Source: Pseudanabaena sp. PCC 6802 (GTDB lineage Bacteria > Cyanobacteriota > Cyanobacteriia > Pseudanabaenales > Pseudanabaenaceae). From it: 64,000 nt of DNA. A program made the position numbers and the translations under genes. The stretch is from contig NZ_KB235914.1 of assembly GCF_000332175.1 (NCBI RefSeq), positions 4,309,793 through 4,373,792 on the forward strand, read 5' to 3'. Under the pieces are notes generated by a model that saw nothing but the letters and a program-made list of their open reading frames with translations, made no database searches and was not told the origin of the DNA. Positions 19,707 through 28,270 of this stretch are shown here, piece by piece. How positions within the stretch are numbered: the stretch's first letter is position 1; every line of letters starts with the position of its first letter.

Positions 19707-20996
19707 GTGATAATTGGGGCGAAACTCTTTGGAGCTACTAACTTGTCAACAATCTATGAGGCTGTATGCGACAGCGAATTTGTTGAAGAGCTTCACCAAA
19801 CTGATGCTAAAGAGTTCTGGTTTAGAGCGATCGCAGTTCTAGAACAGTTATGTCGCTCTATGCCAGTGGAAGGGCTATTCTTTACCCATAACCCTCAGAT
19901 TCTAGCTAATAGCTACTCTCTACATAATCTGCAAATCTGGTTTTTTACACCCAGCCATACTGCTCTCCTGGCTACTAAGTCCTTACCGATTCAAAATACG
20001 CAAACCATCCGGTTGGCTAAAAATGATGCGATCGCGCATGAATGGTTTTGCTTGCTAGTTTCTCGATCGTTTAGCTTGTTAATTTTATCTTCCGAGCAGA
20101 GTCGGAGCTGCATCTATTCTTTTCACCCCGAACCGCTTCAAAAGGCAATCGCCGTCCTCCGCCAAAAAATACACCAGCCAGCCCAGATTAGTCTCCTATC
20201 GCAACAGCTAGAGCAGTTTTCAGTGCAGATGCCCGAGTATCGAGCGATCGCTAAATTTGGGACGCTGCTACTATCGCAGTCATTTCAACAAGAGTTGCCC
20301 ATACCAGAAATTCGGGAAGTAGATCTGATCGGGGCAATTACGCATGAAGTGAAAACGCCACTGACAACGATCCGTACTCTGGTGCATTCGCTACTGCGAC
20401 GCAAAGATACCACTCCCGCGATCGCAACTCGCCTGAAGCAAATTGCCATGGAGTGCTCCGACCAAATCGATCGCTTTAACTTGATCTTTGAGGCGGCACA
20501 GTTAGCTGCTTCCCCCGTACCGCTAGAACGAATTCAATTTCAGGACGTTTTGCTGCAAAGCATCGAGCGCTGGCAAGAGCAATCGCAACGCCGCCAAATC
20601 GAGATTCATCTAGACGTGCCGCAAGAACTTCCGGCTGTGATTAGTAACTCTAATTTGTTACAACAGGTACTGAATGGGCTGGTGGATCGTCTTACCCGTG
20701 GGTTGCCTACTGGTAGCCATATTTTGATTCAAGTATCGGCGGCGGGCGAGCATCTGAAACTGCAATTTCAATCGCAGTCTGAAGATGGTATGCACTCAGG
20801 TGAATCACCCCTACTGCGGGCTGTGGGACAGTGGCTGATGCTGCAACCAGAAACTGGGACGCTCAGCCTGAGCTTACCGATTACAAAAACTCTATTTCAG
20901 GCGATCGGCGGTAAGTTCACAGTGCGCTTGCATCCCACCAGTGCAGAATACGATGGCGAAATTCTTACCATCTTCCTCCCGATAGATCGAGGTTAG
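19707..20996 (+). CDS. Sensor histidine kinase-like protein with a degenerate ATPase domain
   Basis: 429 residues from a GTG start; an alternative TTG at 19742 gives a shorter form. The C-terminal half has a good H-box (IGAITHEVKTPLTTIRTLV, about residue 215) and a dimerisation helix. The ATPase domain is poor: the N-box reads VLNGLVDRLTRG with the second conserved Asn missing, and no DxGxG (G1) motif is found. No membrane segment or known sensory domain is recognised in the N-terminal half. It may act as a non-catalytic partner or bind ATP weakly. No response regulator is adjacent. Confidence 0.7.
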   Translation: MIIGAKLFGATNLSTIYEAVCDSEFVEELHQTDAKEFWFRAIAVLEQLCRSMPVEGLFFTHNPQILANSYSLHNLQIWFFTPSHTALLATKSLPIQNTQTIRLAKNDAIAHEWFCLLVSRSFSLLILSSEQSRSCIYSFHPEPLQKAIAVLRQKIHQPAQISLLSQQLEQFSVQMPEYRAIAKFGTLLLSQSFQQELPIPEIREVDLIGAITHEVKTPLTTIRTLVHSLLRRKDTTPAIATRLKQIAMECSDQIDRFNLIFEAAQLAASPVPLERIQFQDVLLQSIERWQEQSQRRQIEIHLDVPQELPAVISNSNLLQQVLNGLVDRLTRGLPTGSHILIQVSAAGEHLKLQFQSQSEDGMHSGESPLLRAVGQWLMLQPETGTLSLSLPITKTLFQAIGGKFTVRLHPTSAEYDGEILTIFLPIDRG

Positions 20997-21012
20997 AGCG
21001 ATTCAGACGATT

Positions 21013-21069
21013 ATTGCCTGGCGATTTCAATCGCGGCTACACCAACAAAGTCCGCCTGCGCGGACTGCA
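21013..21069 (+). repeat. Family D repeat
   Basis: TCGCGGCTACACCAACAAAG followed by the hairpin GTCCGCCTGCGCGGAC. Similar to 10944-10999 and to the complement of 55703-55762. Confidence 0.75.
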
Positions 21070-21101
21070 AAAAAAGGGGTTAACAGACGGGTATTTTGTA
21101 T

Positions 21102-21195
21102 TATAGCTATAGCCAACAGGCTTAGGACGGGGTGACCCCTGCGTGGGGGCTGCGCCCCCACACCCCCTGTCCTAACAGATCTGTCTATGGCTATA
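21102..21195 (+). repeat. Family B repeat (B4, one core hairpin lost)
   Basis: Ends are TATAGCTATAGCCAACAGG and CTGTCTATGGCTATA. The core keeps GGGGGCTGCGCCCCC but lacks half of the AGGGG/CCCCT hairpin. Confidence 0.88.
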
Positions 21196-21247
21196 CATAG
21201 AGAATCTACCTTACTGAATATATTTATATATCTGCTATGCTCCTAAT

Positions 21248-21262
21248 TAATAGTTATTCTCA
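21248..21262 (+). promoter_or_regulatory. Candidate Fur box
   Basis: TAATAGT-T-ATTCTCA agrees at 11 of 14 arm positions with the 7-1-7 Fur consensus (TGATAAT-n-ATTATCA). It lies 8 bp before the start codon of the multicopper oxidase, where binding would block transcription or translation start. It is a single visual match in an AT-rich stretch, so it is tentative. Confidence 0.4.
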
Positions 21263-21270
21263 ATTTATTA

Positions 21271-22281
21271 ATGCCAGAGCATAGACCTGTTCGTCGAGGA
21301 ATTGTATGGAATCGCCGCCACATCCTGAAAGTTGGACTAGCAGGAATGGGGCTGGCAGGTATAGCTACAGGTGTCTACCAACTTCAACAACGCCAGGGAA
21401 CTGCGGTTGCCGCCATCCCCCCCATCCCAGAGAACACACCAACGGCAGGTAACGGTTTGAGTCCGATGGCGTTGCTGCGCAACTTTGACTATGGCACGCT
21501 AAGGCAGGAAAACGGACGTACGATTAGAGAGTTTAAAATTACGGCGGAAAACACGACGTTGCAGTTAAATAGCGTAGTGTCCTACGTCTCTTGGAACTAC
21601 AATGGTCGGGTGCCTGGGCCTGTTTTACGAGCAACCGAGGGCGATCGCGTCCGCATAGTTTTCCTCAATAAGAGCGGGCACGCTCATACCATGCATTTTC
21701 ATGGCGACCATCCCGCTGAAATGGATGGTATCCGCCCTGTACGCAACGATACGGCAACCATTTACGAATTTGATGCAGAACCATTTGGAATTCACCTGTA
21801 TCACTGCCACATTCCACCTGTAACGCGCCATATTGGCAAGGGTTTGTACGGCATGTTTATTATCGATCCGCCTGGTGGAAGACCGCCTGCGGATGAAATG
21901 GTGCTGGTGATGGGAGCCTATGATATCAATGGAGACAAACGCAACGAACTATATGCGTTCAATGCCATTCCCAACTATTACAAGCAATATCCCATTCCCA
22001 TTTATCAACATCAGTTGGTGCGACTATATCTGCTGAATGCGATCGAATTCGATCCGGCTGTCACATTCCATCTCCACGCCAATTTTTTTAAAGTTTATCC
22101 TACTGGCCGCACCCTGACTCCTACTCAAGAAACTGATGTAATTACAATGGGCACGACCGAACGGCATATCTTAGAGTTTACCTATCGATTTCCGGGTAAG
22201 TATATGTTTCACCCCCATCAAGATGAAATTGCGGAGGCAGGATGCATGGGACTATTTAACGTTATTCCGAAAAAAAACTAA
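21271..22281 (+). CDS. Tat-exported two-domain multicopper oxidase, probable ferroxidase
   Basis: 336 residues with a Tat-type signal (NRRHILKVGLAGMGLAGIATG). The first cupredoxin domain holds HTMHFHGDHP and HLYHCHIPPVTRHIGKGLYGM, giving trinuclear-site histidines plus the type 1 Cys, His and Met. The second holds FHLHANFF and MFHPHQDE, with HxH but no type 1 cysteine. One type 1 site in domain 1 is the pattern of two-domain oxidases, which work as trimers. The FTR1 permease encoded 1.3 kb downstream makes Fe(II) oxidation the likely job; other laccase-like substrates remain possible. Confidence 0.83.
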   Translation: MPEHRPVRRGIVWNRRHILKVGLAGMGLAGIATGVYQLQQRQGTAVAAIPPIPENTPTAGNGLSPMALLRNFDYGTLRQENGRTIREFKITAENTTLQLNSVVSYVSWNYNGRVPGPVLRATEGDRVRIVFLNKSGHAHTMHFHGDHPAEMDGIRPVRNDTATIYEFDAEPFGIHLYHCHIPPVTRHIGKGLYGMFIIDPPGGRPPADEMVLVMGAYDINGDKRNELYAFNAIPNYYKQYPIPIYQHQLVRLYLLNAIEFDPAVTFHLHANFFKVYPTGRTLTPTQETDVITMGTTERHILEFTYRFPGKYMFHPHQDEIAEAGCMGLFNVIPKKN

Positions 22282-22297
22282 AATTTTTTCATGTTAG

Positions 22298-22347
22298 TTG
22301 ACAATAACTCTTAAAAAGGTTGACAATAGCGGCTGGATATTTGACAA
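22298..22347 (+). promoter_or_regulatory. Three phased TTGACAA repeats upstream of the lipoprotein gene
   Basis: TTGACAA occurs at 22298, 22320 and 22341, spacing 22 and 21 bp, or about two helical turns, in the gap before the gene at 22420. They could be stacked -35 elements or regulator half-sites. Confidence 0.4.
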
Positions 22348-22419
22348 CACATCTTAGCTAGGCAATCGGGTTGTATCCGCTTGTGCTTGCTCGCATTCGT
22401 GTAATTTCAGGAGAGGATT

Positions 22420-23448
22420 ATGGTACGCATTTTTCGGTATTTGATGCGCTATTTGGCGATCGCTGTGGCGATCGCTGGTCTGGCAATCGGCTTAAATAAC
22501 TGTGGAGTCCCGCCTTCGACAAATACAGTTACCTCTCCACCTGTTGCCACTAATCCAGCTACCTCCCCAACTGCACCTACTACCAGTAGTGCTAAAAGCA
22601 GCGAACCCAAAATTAACATTAACTCTGCGATTCTGTCGGAGCTTGACAAACTGGAAGCCGAACTTGCGGTTCCAGCCCTATCGCATCAAATTCAAGCGAG
22701 CCGCCCCTATGCCAGCATTGAGGAGCTAGTCGGTAAGAAAGTACTGACTCAGCCGCAATTCGATCGCATTAAAAATCGGGTCACAGTTGAGGAAATTGTT
22801 CTGACTGGTGAAGCCAAGGATGTAGACTACCTGACCAAGCTGGGCTTGATGAAGGGACACATGCTCGTGGCCGGACAATTGCTCGATCTCAAACTGCCTA
22901 AGCAAGCCGAACCTCATTTAGGGCACCCGGTAGAGGAAATTTACGTGGATCTGGCCGAGCAACTGCAAGAGCGCAAAGTAGCTGAGTTTAAAGATGTTTT
23001 GACCAGGACTCAAGATTTAGTTAAAACAAAAGCCAACGACCCTCAAGTCAAACCAACCTACGAGCAAGCAATGGCCGCAATCGATCGGGCGATCGCCGCG
23101 TTGCCTGCCGACAAACTACAATCTCCTCCGTTCGTGTTGAAGGCAGTGACGGAAATATTAGAGACAGCCGTGGCAGAATATACCGCTGCAATTAGTGGTG
23201 GCAAAATCAGCGAAGCGATTGAATATCAGGATTCGCGCGGCTTCGTGGAATATTCTAAAGATACTTTACTCAAGCAGATCGAACCAAAGCTAGAGCCTAA
23301 GCTGGCCAGCGACCTCACTGCCAAAATGGATAAATTGTTCAAGGCATGGCCCGAACCAGTTCCTCCAGCTACTCCAGTTGTCAGTGCTGACGAGGTTGCC
23401 AATCAAGTAAAAGCGATCGAGCAGACAGTGGCTCCAGCTATAAGCTGA
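22420..23448 (+). CDS. Helix-hairpin-helix lipoprotein of a putative iron-uptake cluster
   Basis: 342 residues. An N-terminal hydrophobic signal ends in a lipobox-like GLNNC, then a Ser/Thr/Pro-rich linker. A ComEA-like helix-hairpin-helix region follows (KININSAILSELDKLEAELAV ... YASIEELVGKKVLTQPQFDRIKNRV). The centre has GHMLVAGQLLDLKLPKQAEPHLGHPVEEIY, where histidines and acidic residues could bind metal. The rest is helical. It is expected on the periplasmic side and encoded between the oxidase and the permease. A role in passing iron between them is inferred only from position. Confidence 0.65.
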   Translation: MVRIFRYLMRYLAIAVAIAGLAIGLNNCGVPPSTNTVTSPPVATNPATSPTAPTTSSAKSSEPKININSAILSELDKLEAELAVPALSHQIQASRPYASIEELVGKKVLTQPQFDRIKNRVTVEEIVLTGEAKDVDYLTKLGLMKGHMLVAGQLLDLKLPKQAEPHLGHPVEEIYVDLAEQLQERKVAEFKDVLTRTQDLVKTKANDPQVKPTYEQAMAAIDRAIAALPADKLQSPPFVLKAVTEILETAVAEYTAAISGGKISEAIEYQDSRGFVEYSKDTLLKQIEPKLEPKLASDLTAKMDKLFKAWPEPVPPATPVVSADEVANQVKAIEQTVAPAIS

Positions 23449-23588
23449 TGGGTGCTGGCGAATAAATTCGCCCCTACACAAACAAAGCCTGCCAACCAGT
23501 GAGTGCACTTTAGCTGGAGAAAGCGATCGGAAGCTTCTACAGCTAGTTAAAATTAGGGATATTATTATTTGCGAGTACTCAAAGATCG

Positions 23589-24518
23589 ATGGATTTCAGT
23601 TCTGCTTTACCCACATTTGTAATTACCCTGCGTGAAGGAGTAGAAGCGGCGATCGTGGTTGGCATCGTGCTTGCCTGTCTCCAAAAAGCACAGCGCGCCT
23701 ATTTAAATCACTGGGTTTACCTGGGCATTGCAGTGGGAATTTTAGTAAGCGCGCTAATTGGCATGCTATTTAGCTGGATTATCCAGGCGTTGGGAGTATT
23801 GAGTCCAGCAGCAGAGCCATTGATGGAGGGGATGTTTAGTCTCGTAGCCGTGTTTTTGTTGAGCTGGATGTTGATCTGGATGACGCAGCAAGCCCGCTTT
23901 ATGAAAAAGATGGTGGAAGGCGAAGTGGAATCGGCTTTAGATCGGGGTACAAGTGCTGCTTGGGGGGTGTTCGGTCTAGTTTTTATTGCGGTATTGCGAG
24001 AGGGCTTTGAGACGGTTGTATTTATTGTTGCTAAATTCAATCAAGGATTGGTGCCAGCCTTAGGTGCGCTGTTAGGTTTAGCAGTGGCGGCTTTCATAGG
24101 GATTTTATTGTTCAAATGGGGAGTTCGCCTCAATCTGCGCCGATTTTTTACGATCGTCGGAGTTCTATTATTGCTTCTGGTGGCTGGACTGGTTGTGACG
24201 GCATTGGGGCATTTTGACACTGTTGCCCAAACACTCGCCAGTCAAAATCGAGCTTCGCAATCAATTTGTTTCTACTACGAACGGTTTGTCAAACATCCAT
24301 CTTGTATTTTGGGGCCGGATGTTTGGAATCTGTCAAAAGTACTGCCAGACGATCGCTTTCCTGGAGTAGTGCTAAGGGCTTTATTCGGTTACACGGATCG
24401 GCTCTACCAGGTGCAGGCGATCGCATATCTGTCATTCCTCATCGTCATTGGTGGAGTTTATTTTCAAAGCCTTTTCGGTTGGCAGCAGTTAACCAAGAAA
24501 CACTCCAATGAAAGCTAG
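23589..24518 (+). CDS. FTR1-family high-affinity iron permease
   Basis: 309 residues with about seven membrane segments. Both RExxE iron-binding motifs of the family are present: LREGVEAAIVVG near residue 14 and VLREGFETVVFIV near residue 137. A cysteine-containing loop (SICFYYERFVKHPSCIL) precedes the last helices. In yeast FTR1 works only with a multicopper ferroxidase, and here such an oxidase is encoded in the same direction upstream. Some bacterial FTR1 proteins carry a fused periplasmic N-terminal domain; here there is none, and the lipoprotein may take that place. Confidence 0.92.
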   Translation: MDFSSALPTFVITLREGVEAAIVVGIVLACLQKAQRAYLNHWVYLGIAVGILVSALIGMLFSWIIQALGVLSPAAEPLMEGMFSLVAVFLLSWMLIWMTQQARFMKKMVEGEVESALDRGTSAAWGVFGLVFIAVLREGFETVVFIVAKFNQGLVPALGALLGLAVAAFIGILLFKWGVRLNLRRFFTIVGVLLLLLVAGLVVTALGHFDTVAQTLASQNRASQSICFYYERFVKHPSCILGPDVWNLSKVLPDDRFPGVVLRALFGYTDRLYQVQAIAYLSFLIVIGGVYFQSLFGWQQLTKKHSNES

Positions 24519-24658
24519 CGGTTGATATCTTCTGATTGCAGGGGGGTAAGCTTATAATGAAGCTTAACTGAAGACGCAGAGCTACCAACTATTAGGGTAC
24601 CCTGTGTTTCCTAGGGGCTATCCTTAATCTCGGTAGATTTTACCCAAATTATCAAGCT

Positions 24659-25240
24659 ATGCACAAGTTTCAGGTGACCTTGGCCGCGATCGGTATTTCC
24701 CTCTTGCAACCCTTGTTGCAACCGCATATCCCTCAGGCGCTCGCCCAGGCTGAAGCCTGTTATATGGTCGATGCCAAAGGTCGAGTAGTAGACCTTGCTG
24801 GTATTTGCGGTAACAGTACGCGACCGTCCATCCAATCTGCACCAACTCAAACGCGCAACTCAAATGGGGTATTTCAAACCAGAATTAAACGGCGGCAGCG
24901 CGGCATCCCGGTCATTGATGTCGTGTTTAATGGCAGGAACGGCGCGCAGGTCTACGAGATGATCGTTGATACGGGTGCTAGCGGTACGGCAATTACGCTG
25001 CCTATGGCGCAGGCTCTGGGCATTAAGCTCGTTGGGGTAGCCCGAATCAACACCGCCAGCCAGGAAGGAGTGAAGATGCCATTGGGTTATGTGAACCGAA
25101 TTGAGGTGAATGGGGCAACAGCCGATAATGTATTGGTGACGATTTTGCCCGTTTCCGATATTGGTTTGTTAGGGCATGATTTCTTTGGACAGTATGAAGT
25201 AACCGTCAAGCGCGACGTGGTTGAGTTTCGCTTACCTTAA
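24659..25240 (+). CDS. Secreted retropepsin-like aspartic protease
   Basis: 193 residues. It has a cleavable-looking signal peptide (VTLAAIGISLLQPLLQP ... ALAQA). A short N-terminal part carries two cysteines (ACYMVDAKG, GICGN). The retropepsin fold then shows the catalytic motif VDTGASGTAITL, a flap region, and the hydrophobic DIGLLGHDFFGQY pattern of clan AA. One DTG per chain implies a homodimer. Expected in the periplasm; substrates unknown. Confidence 0.85.
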   Translation: MHKFQVTLAAIGISLLQPLLQPHIPQALAQAEACYMVDAKGRVVDLAGICGNSTRPSIQSAPTQTRNSNGVFQTRIKRRQRGIPVIDVVFNGRNGAQVYEMIVDTGASGTAITLPMAQALGIKLVGVARINTASQEGVKMPLGYVNRIEVNGATADNVLVTILPVSDIGLLGHDFFGQYEVTVKRDVVEFRLP

Positions 25241-25590
25241 ATAGCCTGCATTATTCATGAGGTGAGGCAGGAGTTTCTAGTTTTAGCAAATTTAGGAAAG
25301 AAGTGATAGTAGAGAAGAAGAGAAGAACATAAAAGGAGTATAAGCTGGCTCAAAAAGGCTAAGCATGCCACAATAGCCTGTAACATAGACACACGAATCC
25401 TATGCCAGGTTGGAATTATCGAAATTTGAACGCCCGAGCCTGGGGTAATCGCTGTGTAATCTGACGCAGTGCCTCGGCAAGCGGTTGCGGGCATCGTAGC
25501 GATTTTGCGTCACGCGATTCAGTGCATCCGTCGATGCCTCAGTTTCTATGCTAAGTTAAACTTAGACTGTAAGAGTCTTGGAGTAACAGT
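25241..25590. other. Intergenic region without recognised content
   Basis: 350 bp between the retropepsin gene and a Uma2 gene. It has no HIP1 clusters, no family A-C repeat and no convincing small gene. It presumably holds the Uma2 promoter. Confidence 0.4.
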
Positions 25591-26304
25591 ATGACGGTTT
25601 CTAGTCAACCCAAGCTAAACCCTACAATAGAATACCTGGAAGAGAACTTTGAGCCAATGCCGGAAGGCGATAAACAAAGACGTAATCTTAGCTATACAAC
25701 TGAAGCCCTCAGAGTTTGGTTTGAGCCACAAGAGAATGTCTATGTTTCTGGCAATTTGTTTATCTATTATGAGAAAGACAATCCTGACAAAAAGGTGGCG
25801 CCAGATACGTTTGTAGTGTTTGGTAGTAATAAGTCAGATCGCACTAGTTACAAGCTATGGCTAGAAAACAATAAAGTACCTGATTTTGTTTTAGAAATAA
25901 CTTCTAAAGGGACAGTCATCAAAGACCGTGACGATAACCCATTGCTCTATCGTACTTTAGGAGTGAAAGAATACTTTCAGTATGACCCGACGGGAGAGTA
26001 TTTGAAACCAACTTCGTTGCAAGGAGTGCGATTGGAGCAAGGGAAGTATGTAGAGATTGCATCTCGAATTTTGTCTGATGGAGTTTTGTCACTGCATAGC
26101 GAGACGTTGGGATTAGATCTGCACTTATATCCAGATCGGCGGTTTCGTTTTTATGACACAAAGTCCAATCAGATTTTGCGATCGCATGGGGAAGCAGAAC
26201 GAGATCGCTCGCTCGAACGACAAGCTAGACTGCAGGCGGAAGCAAAAGCTCAAAGGTTAGCAGAACGTCTAAAAGCGCTTGGGATTAATCCTGATGAGAT
26301 TTAG
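25591..26304 (+). CDS. Uma2-family endonuclease-fold protein
   Basis: 237 residues of the Uma2/DUF820 family, with the restriction-endonuclease-like core KKVAPDTFVVFG, PDFVLEITSKGT, then KDRDDNPLLYRTLGVKEYFQYDP. The acidic residues and lysine of the PD-(D/E)xK site are recognisable. The C terminus is a charged helix (RDRSLERQARLQAEAKAQRLAERLKALGINPDE), typical of cyanobacterial members. These proteins occur in many copies and their role is unknown. An IS5-type element is inserted about 80 bp downstream. Confidence 0.88.
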   Translation: MTVSSQPKLNPTIEYLEENFEPMPEGDKQRRNLSYTTEALRVWFEPQENVYVSGNLFIYYEKDNPDKKVAPDTFVVFGSNKSDRTSYKLWLENNKVPDFVLEITSKGTVIKDRDDNPLLYRTLGVKEYFQYDPTGEYLKPTSLQGVRLEQGKYVEIASRILSDGVLSLHSETLGLDLHLYPDRRFRFYDTKSNQILRSHGEAERDRSLERQARLQAEAKAQRLAERLKALGINPDEI

Positions 26305-26386
26305 AGCGATCGCATTGAGAAACATCTATTGAGCGATCGCTGCGATGATATCCCTGAGTAAATGGGCGATCGTCATTAGTATCTAA

Positions 26387-27261
26387 GAAGCCATTTAGGA
26401 AGTAAAAGGCGCACCAAAAGCAGGTATAAATACTGATGAAGTCTAGTATAAACCTGAAGAGATGCGCCGATCCTATAATACCGATTTATCCAACCAAGAA
26501 TGGGAAATTATCGCACCCATGCTACCCAAACCATCAAAATGGGGTAGGCCACCCAAAACAAATATGCGAGAGTTACTGAATGCCATTTTCTATATACTCA
26601 AAAATGGTTGTACATGGCAGAATCTACCCCATGACTTTCCGCCTTACTCAACGGTCTATTTCTACTGGCAAAGGTGGGAAAGAACTGGGCTACTGGAGGA
26701 GATTAATCGCAAATTGAGCCAACAATTTAGGGAAAAGGTTAGTAAAGAGGCGACCCCAAGCTTGGTGAGTATCGATAGCCAGAGTGTGAAGACAACAGAA
26801 AGTGCGGGCAGTCGAGGTTTTGATGGCGGTAAGCAAATCAAGGGCAGAAAACGCTTCGCTATGGTTGACACCTTGGGCTTAGTTGTAAAGGTGTTGGTGT
26901 GTGCAGCTAACATCGGTGAAAGAGCAGGAGCTAAGCAGTTGTTACAGAATCTCACATCTCCATTACCACGATTAGAGAAAATTCTGGTTGATGCTGGATT
27001 CTCTGGTGATGAAATCACACAATGGGTCAACGACAACTTCGGATGGCTTTGGGAAGTTAGCAAACGGGCAGACAATCAGAAAGGTTTTGTAGTGGAGTCA
27101 AAGCGTTGGGTGGTAGAGCGAACCTTTGCTTGGTTAGGTAATTGTCGTAGACTAAGCAAGGATTATGAATTTTATGAGCAAATGTCTGAATCGTTTATTT
27201 ACTTGGCTTTAATCCGCAAAATGCTAAGAAATCTGGCAACTGCGACTTCCTAAATGGGTTC
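26387..27261 (+). mobile_element. IS5-family insertion sequence, complete
   Basis: 875 bp. The terminal inverted repeats are GAAGCCATTTAGGAAGT (left) and ACTTCCTAAATGGGTTC (right), with one mismatch. The element is flanked by TAA on both sides (26384-26386 and 27262-27264), a 3-bp TNA duplication as made by IS1031/IS427-type members of the IS5 family. One intact transposase gene fills it, so it could still be active. Confidence 0.92.
26462..27253 (+). CDS. IS5-family DDE transposase
   Basis: 263 residues. It starts with RRSYNTDLSNQEWEIIAPML and the DNA-binding part GRPPKTNMRELLNAIFYILKNGC. The catalytic acids are in SIDSQSVK (D), LVDAGFSGD (D) and VVERTFAWLGNCRRL (E, with the Y-R-K-like signature following). 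No frameshift or stop is present. Confidence 0.95.
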   Translation: MRRSYNTDLSNQEWEIIAPMLPKPSKWGRPPKTNMRELLNAIFYILKNGCTWQNLPHDFPPYSTVYFYWQRWERTGLLEEINRKLSQQFREKVSKEATPSLVSIDSQSVKTTESAGSRGFDGGKQIKGRKRFAMVDTLGLVVKVLVCAANIGERAGAKQLLQNLTSPLPRLEKILVDAGFSGDEITQWVNDNFGWLWEVSKRADNQKGFVVESKRWVVERTFAWLGNCRRLSKDYEFYEQMSESFIYLALIRKMLRNLATATS

Positions 27262-27293
27262 TAAGTATAAGCTTCATCATTTTGAATTTCAAT

Positions 27294-27827
27294 CTAACTT
27301 TTTCTACTCAATACCATTTCTTCCCTCTGTGCAATGCAATCTTGCAGATTGGAATATAAATCTGCTAGCATTTGAGAGATATCTTGTTTTTTGCAAAGTA
27401 GTGATACGCTGATTGCTCCAGTATCCTTTGGTTGATAGTTATCCATTAAGATAAATTCAGGCATATTCACTATAACGCCGTATACTTGAGGATCTGCAAT
27501 TGGTCCTTCGATCTCTAATGATACTTCTGCCATTGGTCCAAAAAATACAATGGCATCAGTGCTAATATCTTGTGTTTCAAAATCACTGCAAAATTGTTGA
27601 AAATCATCTATTGGGTTCCAATTTTGATAAATTTTAAGGGTGGACTCACTATACTCCCTCAAGTCTCCATTCCTTAAGACGATCGTGTCTTGCGAATCAA
27701 TAATCTTTACAAGAAAAATTAGAGATGTATCTTCAGCAACATAAAAACTAGCTTCAAAGGACAAATGTTTGTCTGGAGCGTATAAGCTTCGATTGCAATC
27801 TGCGATCCGATGAACTCTCCCTTTCAT
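27294..27827 (-). CDS. Hypothetical protein
   Basis: 177 residues, AT-rich relative to neighbours. I do not recognise the family. It is acidic and mostly alternating hydrophobic, with no signal peptide or membrane segment; the centre contains IVFFGPMAEVSLEIEGPIADP. It lies just beyond the right end of the IS5-type element. The clean frame with a sensible ATG supports a real gene, probably acquired. Confidence 0.5.
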   Translation of the reverse strand: MKGRVHRIADCNRSLYAPDKHLSFEASFYVAEDTSLIFLVKIIDSQDTIVLRNGDLREYSESTLKIYQNWNPIDDFQQFCSDFETQDISTDAIVFFGPMAEVSLEIEGPIADPQVYGVIVNMPEFILMDNYQPKDTGAISVSLLCKKQDISQMLADLYSNLQDCIAQREEMVLSRKS

Positions 27828-28270
27828 ATTTTCTATTCCTACTTACATTGCTTTAAGCTTGCGAAAGTCAAATAGCTCGTCGCCAATTAAAGTCACAAAA
27901 TGGCGGGAAACAATGACTGAAAAACAATTGCACGTTAGAGTTTCTGAGGAAGAAATGAATGTCATTAAAATAAGGCAACGACCAAGCCTGTAGGGTTAGC
28001 GTCCCCGTGCCTACCCCAGAATTTCGGGGCGATTCCTGTCAGGATGCGTGCCGCCGCAAGGGATTACACCCCCCACGAGATCTGTATAATTATCTTCAAG
28101 TAAATTCCCGCGCCCTATGCCCTACAACAATTTGTGCAAAATTCTGTTCGAGGAATATCCCGATCGCTTTACCACCTGGCTATTAGGTGAAAAATATTAA
28201 AGATGTAACAGCATGTGCCAAGATTATGGCAGGTCTGAGATACAAAAAGATACTGAATTGAAGGTTATTA
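27828..28270. other. Region of gene remnants
   Basis: 443 bp with two short remnants. At about 27914 a 26-codon piece reads MTEKQLHVRVSEEEMNVIK, like the start of a ribbon-helix-helix protein. At 28117-28200 there is the N terminus of a Rpn/DUF4351-like protein. A GC-rich inverted repeat (CCCAGAATTTCGGGG region, about 28012-28030) lies between them. Confidence 0.45.
28117..28200 (+). pseudogene. N-terminal remnant of an Rpn/DUF4351-type protein
   Basis: 27 codons reading MPYNNLCKILFEEYPDRFTT and WLLGEKY before a stop. The beginning MPYxNLCKxLxExxPxxFxxWLLG is what I know from cyanobacterial Rpn-family (PD-(D/E)xK, transposase-like) proteins. Nothing of the remaining 200 or more residues is present. 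Confidence 0.45.

Larger units (their letters stand above)
20997..21270. other. Upstream region of the multicopper oxidase
   Basis: 274 bp with a family D repeat (21013-21069), family B element B4, and an AT-rich segment just before the start codon that holds a Fur-box-like sequence. Confidence 0.6.

Noticed and set aside
25255..25494. 79-codon frame on the complement strand between retropepsin and Uma2 genes
   Set aside because: Low-complexity leucine-rich stretch without a ribosome site or family resemblance.
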